In this document: piece by piece, positions 15,519-22,066 of the stretch
Position numbering within the stretch: the first letter of the stretch is position 1
Layout: every line of letters begins with the position of its first letter
From: Oxalobacteraceae bacterium UBA6704
GTDB taxonomy: Bacteria; Pseudomonadota; Gammaproteobacteria; Burkholderiales; Burkholderiaceae_D
Reading direction: 5' to 3'
Assembly: GCA_002454505.1 (NCBI GenBank)
Contig: DKJA01000149.1
Span: 574-28,116, forward strand
Length of the DNA: 27,543 nucleotides
Made by a program: the position numbers and the translations under genes
Notes under the pieces: generated by a model
Database searches by the model: none
Told to the model about the DNA's origin: nothing
The model's input: the letters and a program-made list of their open reading frames with translations, nothing else

Positions 15519-15674
15519 GCTCGTGTCCAACAGTTGAGCTCGTGTCCAACCTTGGGGTCAACCCCATTTTTGGACACGAACTCAACCGTATTGAAAGCTG
15601 AGCTCGTGTCCAGAAAAAGGGTTGACCCCAGTTGGACAAGAAAAAGGGTTGACCCCAGTTGGACACAGACTCGA
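15516..15674. repeat. Cluster of direct, tandem and inverted repeats (GGGTTGACCCC / GTGTCCAA type)
   Basis: TGAGCTCGTGTCCA occurs three times in direct orientation (from 15516, 15535 and 15599). Inverted relatives are TGGACACGAACTCAA (15571-15585) and TTGGACACAGACTCG (15659-15673). A 27-base unit is exactly duplicated in tandem (15612-15638 and 15639-15665), each containing GGGTTGACCCC. A similar GGGGTCAACCCC lies near 15554-15565. Unit sizes vary and there are no unique spacers. This looks like nested REP-type elements that duplicated in place between convergent genes. Confidence 0.75.
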
Positions 15675-15683
15675 CCGGTGTAG

Positions 15684-17882
15684 CTACTCGATCGCGATCG
15701 GCAGATCGCGGCCTTCGGTGGCGACATTACCGGCATAATCGGCGGCATAGATACGCAGCGTGTAGTTGCCCGGTGCGATGCCGGAGACGTCCCACGTGCC
15801 GGGCGCGGCCTGGCCATCGGCCAGCGTATTGTTCAGCATATAGGCGAAGTGGGTGGCCTTGCTGCCGTAGACCGTGATGCCGCTGCTGGCGGCGTACACG
15901 AGTTTGACGGCCTCGGGATTGCGCGGCAGCCGGTCGTAGACCTGCGTGATGCGCGGTTGTTCGTAGCCGGGCGCCGGCGTGCCGTCTTCGCGCAGCAGCT
16001 GGAAGCCCAGTTTGTAAAGCCCCAGCCGGCGGCGCGCCAGGTTGCCGTCCATCTGGTCCCACGCGTCGACGACGATGTCCACCTCGCCCACGCTGCGCGG
16101 AATCTTCACGCGGCGTGCCGGCGTGGCAGGCGCCGCTTCCTCGCGCACCTTCTTCCCTTTGACCTTGCGCACGGGCTTTTCACGCGGCGCGCCCAGCCGC
16201 TTGCCGCCGTCGGCCAGCAGCACGATGCTCTGGATGCGGGGCGCGATCGTGTCCACCAGGCCGACGAACGGCAGGCTGAGGGCATTCTCCACCAGCCCGG
16301 CCGGATAGTAATCCAGGTGGACGTGGGCCATGCCGTTGATCGTGCCCAGCGTGTCGCCGACGGCGAAGCGCGTGCCGCGCCGCACACGTACCCGCTCCGG
16401 CTTGCCGCGCCGGTTGTCCAGCACGATGAAGCGGCCATCGAGTGCCTTGTCGCGCCGGTCGCGCCCCACCTTCATGTGGATGTACGACAGCGTGCCGACG
16501 GCCATCCCTTCGCTCAGCGTGCCGTAGCCCCAGTTCGGGAACGGGTCCGCCACCTTGGCCGCCGCGATGGCGACGACGCTGCTGCCGACATCCGCGCGTA
16601 CGTCGAGGCCTGCATGAAAATGGTCGCGGCTCTCGCCATCGAAATTGCCGCGCACCTCGCCCATCAGGCCGACCACTTCGTGCGGCGCATTCTGCGGCAG
16701 CACGGGCCACGGCATCGGCTCCTTGCGTTGCGGCGCCACCGTGCGTGCCTGCGGCGGCGCGGCCTGCCCCGGCACGGGCGGTGCCAGGCGGGCCACTGCA
16801 AAGCCCAGCCCATCGGCCACGACCAGCTTGCCGTCACGCTGCAGGGCGATGCCGCGCGGGCCCACCAGCTGCACGGTGCCGTCGCTGCCGTAGCCCGGTT
16901 CCAGCGGCCGGTCGGCATCGGCCAGCGGTTGATAGCTTCCGTCAGGCGCCAGCTGGAGGATGCGACCGCCCGCGCCGGACGAGACATACACATAGCCATC
17001 GCGCGTGACGGCAATGCCCACCGGCCGACGTAGCGTGGGGCGGCGTTCGCCTTTCGGCGGCACGGCAATGGTCGTCACATTGCCGGCCTTGTCGATGCGG
17101 CGCACCGCGTGGTTGCCCGTGTCGGCGACGAACAGCGTGCCGTCGGCCGCCACGGCGATGCCGGACGGCGTATCGAAGCCGCTGGCCGGCGCGGCGCCAT
17201 CGGCATCGCCCGGCTGGCCGCTGCCGGCCACCGTCGTCACCGTGCCGTCCGGTGCGATGCGGCGGATGCGGTCGTTATAGGTGTCGGCCACGAAGACCAC
17301 GCCGGCATCGTCCACCGCCAGGCCCACCGGGCCGTCGAAGCGCGCCGCCTTGCCCTGGCCATCCGCGTAGCCCGGCTGGCCATCGCCGGCCAGCGTGGTG
17401 ACGGTGCCGTCCGGCGCCACCTTGCGGATCGCGTGGTTGCCCGTGTCGGCCACGTACAGATTGCCCTGGTGGTCGAGCGCGATGGCGGACGGCGTATTGA
17501 ACATCGCCGCGGCGCCCTTGCCGTCCGCATAGCCTTCGCGCCCGCCGGCCAATGTGGAGACGGCGCCGTCCGGCCCGATCTTGCGGATGCTGTTGTTGTC
17601 GCCGCCGTCGGCCACATAGACCGTGCCGCGCGGATCGACAGCCACGCCGAACGGATCGGCGAAGCGGCTTTTGATGCCATCGGCCAGGCCCGGGTTACCG
17701 TCGCCCGCCAGCATGGTGATGCGCGCAGCCCAGAACCTCTCGGTGCGCTCCTGCGCGGGCGTGAGCACGGCCGGTGCAACGGGTTTGACATCCGGCGCGG
17801 GCCGGTTCAGTTGATGGACCAGCGCGGCAATGGCGAGGACGCCGGCGCCGCTGGCCGCGCCGATGATGAGCTTTCGATTCAC
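15684..17882 (-). CDS. Exported NHL-repeat beta-propeller fused to LytM/M23 metallopeptidase-like domain
   Basis: This is a 732-residue envelope protein. An N-terminal membrane anchor or signal (LIIGAASGAGVLAIAALV) is followed by six NHL blades from ~55 to 367, with repeated signatures such as YVADTGNHAIRKVAPDG, VADTYNDRIRRIAPDG and FVADTGNHAVRRI. A Pro-rich linker leads to an M23-like domain (~400-525). It contains H423-x3-D427 (HFHAGLD), IHMKVG in the position of YAHLS, FAVGDTLGTI, and H520-V-H522, so all expected zinc and catalytic residues are present. A Lys/Arg-rich stretch (~560-585) and a C-terminal Ig-like beta region (PGTWDVSGIAPGNYTLRIYA) follow. The GTG start at 17882 has no strong ribosome binding site. 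It may act on cell-wall peptides, but activity and substrate are inferred. Confidence 0.82.
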   Translation of the reverse strand: MNRKLIIGAASGAGVLAIAALVHQLNRPAPDVKPVAPAVLTPAQERTERFWAARITMLAGDGNPGLADGIKSRFADPFGVAVDPRGTVYVADGGDNNSIRKIGPDGAVSTLAGGREGYADGKGAAAMFNTPSAIALDHQGNLYVADTGNHAIRKVAPDGTVTTLAGDGQPGYADGQGKAARFDGPVGLAVDDAGVVFVADTYNDRIRRIAPDGTVTTVAGSGQPGDADGAAPASGFDTPSGIAVAADGTLFVADTGNHAVRRIDKAGNVTTIAVPPKGERRPTLRRPVGIAVTRDGYVYVSSGAGGRILQLAPDGSYQPLADADRPLEPGYGSDGTVQLVGPRGIALQRDGKLVVADGLGFAVARLAPPVPGQAAPPQARTVAPQRKEPMPWPVLPQNAPHEVVGLMGEVRGNFDGESRDHFHAGLDVRADVGSSVVAIAAAKVADPFPNWGYGTLSEGMAVGTLSYIHMKVGRDRRDKALDGRFIVLDNRRGKPERVRVRRGTRFAVGDTLGTINGMAHVHLDYYPAGLVENALSLPFVGLVDTIAPRIQSIVLLADGGKRLGAPREKPVRKVKGKKVREEAAPATPARRVKIPRSVGEVDIVVDAWDQMDGNLARRRLGLYKLGFQLLREDGTPAPGYEQPRITQVYDRLPRNPEAVKLVYAASSGITVYGSKATHFAYMLNNTLADGQAAPGTWDVSGIAPGNYTLRIYAADYAGNVATEGRDLPIAIE

Positions 17883-17958
17883 GTGCGGGACAGGTGGATT
17901 GCTGAGCGCACGAGCTTAACAGATCAACCGGTTTGTCGGGGACGGTTGCCCCGGTTCA

Positions 17959-20130
17959 TCACCCGATCAGATCCTCGATCTTCACCGGCAGCGAACGCAC
18001 CCGTACACCGGTGGCGTGATGCACGGCGGCCGTGATGGCCGCCGCCACGCCGGCCAGCCCGATCTCGCCGACGCCCCGCGCGCCGTACTCGTTCAGCGCG
18101 GGATCGGGATGCGGCAGGAACGTCACATCCACCTCGGGCGCATCGGCATGCGTGACCATCACGTAATCGGCCAGGCTGGCGTTGACGGGCGCGCCGTTGC
18201 GGCCATCATAATACGTCTCCTCGAACATGCCCATGCCCACGCCCATGTGCACCGCACCCTCGATCTGGTTGCGCGCCGTGACGGGGTTGATCATCCGGCC
18301 ACCGTCGATCACCGTCACCACGCGGCGTACCGCCAGCCGTGCGATGGCCGGCTGCCAGGCCACTTCCACGAAGTGACAGCCGAAGGAATGGATCGACACG
18401 TCCTTGGCGTGCGGGTCCTTGTCGCTGGCCGGCGAGTCGCCCTGCCCTTCGACGAAGTCCACGCCTTCACGCTGCAGGATGGCGCCGAACGGCTGCTCCC
18501 GGTCGCCGCCCGCCGACACGCCGCCATCGCGGAACGCCAGCTCGCCGGACAGCGACCGGCCGGCGACATCGAGCAGCTGCCGCACCGCGTGTCGCGCCGC
18601 CTGCACCACGGCCGGCACCAGCGAAGCCGTCGCCATCGAGCCGCCCGACCACGGGCCCGGCGGCAGATCCGTGTCGCCGATCTCCACGCGTACGCGGCCC
18701 GCATCGATGCCCAGTTCATGACCGACCATCTGCGCCAGCACCGTGTACGTGCCGGTACCGATATCCTGCGTGGCGCAGCGCACGCGCGCGCTGCCGTCCG
18801 CGTGCAGGCTGACGGACAGCTGCGCCGGACGCCGCTTGCCCATCCAGCTGGCGGCGGCCATGCCCCAGCCCAGCACGACATCGCCGTCGCGCATCGAACC
18901 GACGGCCGCATCGCGCCGCGCCCAGCCGAATTTTTCCGCGCCCAGGTGCAGGCACTCGACCAGGTGGCGCGACGAGAAAGGCACGCCGGCATCCTCGTCG
19001 ATCTCCGGTTCATTGCGCAGCCGCAGTTCGACGGGATCGATGTGCAGGCGCACCGCCAGCTCGTCCAGCGCCGACTCCAGCGCATACAGGCCGGGCACGG
19101 CGCCGGGACCGCGCATCGACGTGTTAGGGCCGATATCACGCTCGCTGCACGAGCCGGTCACGCGCAGGTTCGGACAGCTGTACAGGTAGCCGGTGGCTTC
19201 GCCGCAGTTCTCGAACGACACGCCGGCCCGAGACGAGTGGAACAGAAAATCGTGCCGCAATGATTGCAGCTTGCCGTCCCGATCCGCGCCCAGGCGGATG
19301 CGCTGCTGCGTGTTGGTGCGGTGCCCGACGTTCCGGAACATCATCGGCCGTGTCAGCACCAGCTTGACGGGCCGGCCGGTCAGCTGGGCGGCCCGCGCGG
19401 CCAGCAGCGAGTGATGCCATGGCCACAGCTTGCCGCCAAAGCCGCCGCCCAGGTATTCGGTGACCACGCGCACCCGCTCTTCCGGCAGCTGCAGCATCGC
19501 GGCGAGCACGCCGCGGTGGTTGACGATGGCCTGGGTGGTTTCGTACACCGTCAGCTTCTCGCCTTCCCACGTGGCGACGGTGGCGTGCAGCTCCATCGGA
19601 TTGTGCGTCTCGATCGGCGTGCGGTAGGTTTCGTCCAGCTGCACCGGTGCCTGGTCGAAGGCGGACTGCGGGTCGCCCCGCTCGGACTTGACCTTCGGTT
19701 CCTTGTCCGCTTCGAGCTCGGTGCTCGCGTTCGGTGCCACGTTGCTCGCGTAATGCACCTGCACCGAGCGCGCCGCGCACGTCGCCTGCTGCAGCGTCTC
19801 GGCGACGACCAGCGCCAGATATTGGCCGTAGTAGCGCACCTCATCGTCCTGCATCGGCGGCACGGTCTCGTCGATCTGCAATTTGGTTTTCTTCGGCAGG
19901 CTGGCGAAATTGCCGATGTTCTCGCGCGTGTACACGGCATGCACGCCGGGCAGCGACAGCACTTGCGTGGCGTCGATGCGGCCCACGGTGCCGCGGGCAA
20001 TCGTGGCGATGACGGGTACGGCAACCAGCATGCCGTCGAAATGGCGGTCGGCCGTGTAGTGCGCGTGGCCGCTGACCTTCAGCGGGCCGTCGATGCGCGG
20101 CAGCGGTGCGCCCAGGATGTCGTCTCTCAT
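17959..20130 (-). CDS. paoC: Molybdopterin-binding subunit of xanthine dehydrogenase-family aldehyde oxidoreductase (PaoC-like)
   Basis: The 723-residue catalytic subunit holds the molybdenum cofactor and oxidises aldehydes or aromatic N-heterocycles. Motifs: RIDGPLKVSGHAHYTAD at the N-terminus, YLGGGFGGKLWPWH (Moco-binding GGGFGGK), STRG-like NTSMRGPGAVPGLYALE, and GVGEIGLAG near the end, where E689 is the expected catalytic Glu. Length and C-terminus are close to Escherichia coli PaoC. ATG 20130 overlaps the stop of the FAD-subunit gene (ATGA), so the operon is paoA-paoB-paoC in order. No PaoD/XdhC-type cofactor-insertion chaperone is present in the window. The true substrate cannot be read from sequence. 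The paoC symbol denotes family resemblance. Confidence 0.92.
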   Translation of the reverse strand: MRDDILGAPLPRIDGPLKVSGHAHYTADRHFDGMLVAVPVIATIARGTVGRIDATQVLSLPGVHAVYTRENIGNFASLPKKTKLQIDETVPPMQDDEVRYYGQYLALVVAETLQQATCAARSVQVHYASNVAPNASTELEADKEPKVKSERGDPQSAFDQAPVQLDETYRTPIETHNPMELHATVATWEGEKLTVYETTQAIVNHRGVLAAMLQLPEERVRVVTEYLGGGFGGKLWPWHHSLLAARAAQLTGRPVKLVLTRPMMFRNVGHRTNTQQRIRLGADRDGKLQSLRHDFLFHSSRAGVSFENCGEATGYLYSCPNLRVTGSCSERDIGPNTSMRGPGAVPGLYALESALDELAVRLHIDPVELRLRNEPEIDEDAGVPFSSRHLVECLHLGAEKFGWARRDAAVGSMRDGDVVLGWGMAAASWMGKRRPAQLSVSLHADGSARVRCATQDIGTGTYTVLAQMVGHELGIDAGRVRVEIGDTDLPPGPWSGGSMATASLVPAVVQAARHAVRQLLDVAGRSLSGELAFRDGGVSAGGDREQPFGAILQREGVDFVEGQGDSPASDKDPHAKDVSIHSFGCHFVEVAWQPAIARLAVRRVVTVIDGGRMINPVTARNQIEGAVHMGVGMGMFEETYYDGRNGAPVNASLADYVMVTHADAPEVDVTFLPHPDPALNEYGARGVGEIGLAGVAAAITAAVHHATGVRVRSLPVKIEDLIG

Positions 20131-21137
20131 TGAAAAGCCTCCCCGGCCACGTTGCGGATCGCCTGCACGATGCAGCGGCGCGCCAGCTCCACCTTGAAGC
20201 CGTTCTCGGACTGCGGTTTCGCCCCCTTCAATGCCGCGGCGGCGGCGGCCTGCACGTTCGCCTCCGTCAACGGCTGGCCGGCCAGCATGTGCTCGGCCTC
20301 GATGGCCCGCCACGGCCGCGTGGCGATGCCGCCCAGGCCGATGCGGATGGTGTCCACCTTGCCGTCTCGCGTGACCAGCACGATGGCGCAGGAAGCCAGC
20401 GCGAATTCATACGACGCGCGGTCGCGCAGCTTCAGGTAACCGGAGCGGGCGTCCGGCGGCAGTGGCGGCAGCGTCAGGTGGGTCACCAGGTCGCCGGGCA
20501 CCAGCACCGTTTCCAGGTGCGGCGTCTCGCGCGGGACAAGGTGGAATTTCGAAAACGGGACGGTGCGCTCGCCATGCAAGCCTTCCACGTGGATCTGCGG
20601 TTCCAGCACGGCGAGCGCCACATTCATGTCCGACGGATTCGATGCGATGCAGTGCTCGCTGGTGCCGAGGATGGCGAGGTTGCGGTTGTAGCCTGCCAGC
20701 GCATCGCAGCCGCTGCCGGGCGCGCGCTTGTTGCAGGCCATCGCCGTGTCGCGGAAGTACACGCAGCGGGTGCGCTGCAGCAGGTTGCCCGCCGTGGTGG
20801 CCATATTGCGCAACTGCGCCGATGCGCCGGACAGCAGCGCCTCGGACAGCACGGGATAGCCCCGTTTTACGTATTCGTGGTGAGCCAGGTCGGCATTGCG
20901 TACGGTAGCGCCGATGCACAGGCCGCCGTCCGGCAGCGCTTCGATGCGGTCCAGGCCTAACTTCGCCAGCTGTACCACGTGGGTGGGATGCTCGACATCG
21001 AGCTTCATCAGGTCCAGCAAGGTGGTGCCGCCGGCGAGGAAACGCACGGTGGAGCCCTGCTGCGCGGTCGGCGAGGCGGCGCCCTGCAGCACGGCGTCCT
21101 GCACGCTGAGCGCCTGGCGGAGGCGGAACGGCATCAT
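20127..21137 (-). CDS. paoB: FAD-binding subunit of molybdo-flavoenzyme, with 4Fe-4S motif (PaoB-like)
   Basis: The 336-residue subunit transfers electrons from the iron-sulfur subunit to FAD. The FAD-binding signature is AGGTTLLDLMK (35-45) and TTAGNLLQRTRC. Four cysteines, C125, C135, C144 (in CNKRAPGSGC) and C163 (SEHCIA), match the extra [4Fe-4S] insertion known in E. coli PaoB and absent from ordinary xanthine dehydrogenases. The C-terminal CO-dehydrogenase flavoprotein domain is recognisable from GYLKLRDRASYEFALAS. ATG 21137 overlaps the stop of the 2Fe-2S gene (ATGA). A second ATG follows directly, and the first is preferred for the overlap. Confidence 0.92.
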   Translation of the reverse strand: MMPFRLRQALSVQDAVLQGAASPTAQQGSTVRFLAGGTTLLDLMKLDVEHPTHVVQLAKLGLDRIEALPDGGLCIGATVRNADLAHHEYVKRGYPVLSEALLSGASAQLRNMATTAGNLLQRTRCVYFRDTAMACNKRAPGSGCDALAGYNRNLAILGTSEHCIASNPSDMNVALAVLEPQIHVEGLHGERTVPFSKFHLVPRETPHLETVLVPGDLVTHLTLPPLPPDARSGYLKLRDRASYEFALASCAIVLVTRDGKVDTIRIGLGGIATRPWRAIEAEHMLAGQPLTEANVQAAAAAALKGAKPQSENGFKVELARRCIVQAIRNVAGEAFQ

Positions 21138-21649
21138 TTGGCCTGCTCCTTGCGCACCTGCTGGATGGCCGCCACGATATTCGAATAGGCGCCGCAACGG
21201 CACAGGTTACCGCTCATGCATTCCTTGACGTCGGCATCGCCGGCGCCGCAAGGCTCGTCCAGCAGCGCCACGGCGGACATGATCTGGCCGGCGGTACAGT
21301 AGCCGCACTGGTAGCCGTCATGCGCCACGAAGGCGGCCTGCATCGGGTGCAGGCGCTCGGGCGAGCCGAGGCCTTCGATGGTGGTGATCTCGTCGCCTTC
21401 ATGGCTCATCGCCAGCGACAGGCAGCTGTTGATGCGGCGCCCGTTGACGATCACCGTACACGCACCGCACTGGCCGTGGTCGCAGCCCTTCTTCGTGCCG
21501 GTGAGGTGCAGCTCGTCGCGCAGGTAATCGAGCAGCGTGGTGCGCACGTCCAGCTGCATCTTGTGTTCGACGCCGTTGACGACGACCGGCACGCCGGCCG
21601 GCGGCGCCGCCTTGCCCATGACCTCTTCCTGCTGCTCCGCTTGTTGCAT
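21134..21649 (-). CDS. paoA: 2Fe-2S subunit of molybdo-flavoenzyme (PaoA-like), without Tat leader
   Basis: The 171-residue electron-transfer subunit binds two [2Fe-2S] clusters. Plant-ferredoxin-type ligands are C56, C61, C64 and C76 (KKGCDHGQCGACTV, NSCL). The second cluster ligands are C115, C118, C150 and C152 (QCGYC, CRC). The core aligns closely with E. coli PaoA (TTLLDYLRDELHLTGTKKGC, TTIEGLGSPERLHPMQAAF). PaoA carries a twin-arginine signal that exports the whole enzyme. Here the N-terminus (MQQAEQQEEVMGKAAPPAG) has no twin Arg and no hydrophobic core, so the complex probably stays in the cytoplasm. ATG 21649 has AAGGAG ten bases upstream. A GTG at 21727 in frame would add 26 residues but no Tat motif. 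A stem-loop (21667-21686) lies in the leader just before the ribosome binding site. Confidence 0.92.
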   Translation of the reverse strand: MQQAEQQEEVMGKAAPPAGVPVVVNGVEHKMQLDVRTTLLDYLRDELHLTGTKKGCDHGQCGACTVIVNGRRINSCLSLAMSHEGDEITTIEGLGSPERLHPMQAAFVAHDGYQCGYCTAGQIMSAVALLDEPCGAGDADVKECMSGNLCRCGAYSNIVAAIQQVRKEQAK

Positions 21650-21753
21650 GTAGTTCGCTCCTTTATGCCGCCGACGAAACGGCGGCCAGAGCTTAACTAG
21701 ACGCAAAATGGCAACATTGTGGCGCACGATTGCCGGGAGTTAACGTGAGGACT

Positions 21754-21858
21754 GTCGCTGCGAGGGCGATACGGCGATTTCCGGGGGCATCCGGCTGGTG
21801 GATGAACACGCAAAGTCAAGATCAACCCCGGGGACAGTCCCCTTTGGGGACGGTCCCC
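21754..21858 (+). repeat. Composite repeat, copy A, ending in the 29-bp twin-palindrome
   Basis: The 105-bp element begins GTCGCTGCGAGGGCG and has GCAAAGTCAA before ATCAACCCC. It ends in the twin 13-mers GGGGACAGTCCCC (21830-21842) and GGGGACGGTCCCC (21846-21858). The same blocks, in the same order and orientation, recur at 25629-25738, while copy 1 at 9724-9761 keeps only the last 38 bases. It sits upstream of the Pao operon and contains no gene. Confidence 0.7.
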
Positions 21859-21872
21859 AGCCGCGTCAGCGC

Positions 21873-21900
21873 AAAAAAAAGCCCGCCAAGTTGGCGGGCT
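21873..21900 (-). terminator. Intrinsic terminator (orphan, minus strand)
   Basis: AGCCCGCCA and TGGCGGGCT pair around a 3-base loop, and the eight A on the + strand at 21873-21880 give a U-tract on the minus strand. It lies downstream of no annotated gene other than the candidate small RNA. Confidence 0.75.
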
Positions 21901-21991
21901 GAAGTCTATTTCCTTGGAGGAGAATAGAGGAGACAGGTGAATTATGCTGCACTGCGCCATCACGCACCACTTTATTGTGGTGATGGCAGTT
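21873..21991 (-). ncRNA. Candidate small RNA with anti-Shine-Dalgarno motifs and own terminator
   Basis: Read on the minus strand, a -10-like GATAAT (21998-22003) is followed by a stem-loop (21957-21986, arms CCATCACCAC and GTGG..TGATGG with a 4-base bulge). An unpaired pyrimidine-rich stretch, UCUCCUCUAUUCUCCUCC (21916-21933), comes next. A perfect 9-bp intrinsic terminator hairpin (21880-21900) with an 8-base U-tract (21873-21880) ends it. The unpaired CUCC motifs could pair with ribosome binding sites. The terminator cannot belong to prc, which has its own strong terminator at 22015-22042. No good -35 is seen. Expression is unproven. Confidence 0.4.
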
Positions 21992-22014
21992 ATGGGAATT
22001 ATCTATATCAGCGG

Positions 22015-22042
22015 AGAAAAAAGAGGACCCCGAAGGGTCCTC
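22015..22042 (-). terminator. Intrinsic terminator of prc
   Basis: On the minus strand an 8-bp stem, GAGGACCC/GGGTCCTC, closes a TTCG tetraloop and is directly followed by TTTTTTC. It begins 25 bases after the prc stop codon. This is a textbook Rho-independent terminator. Confidence 0.92.
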
Positions 22043-22066
22043 AGGTACATCCCTGCTTGGAGATGA

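Noticed and set aside
15516..15674. CRISPR array
   Set aside because: Repeat units differ in length and orientation, there are no regular unique spacers and no cas genes.
21697..21963. 88-codon minus-strand ORF through composite repeat copy A
   Set aside because: It consists largely of repeat DNA. A similar RGLSPGL peptide appears from repeat copy B, so the coding appearance comes from the repeat.
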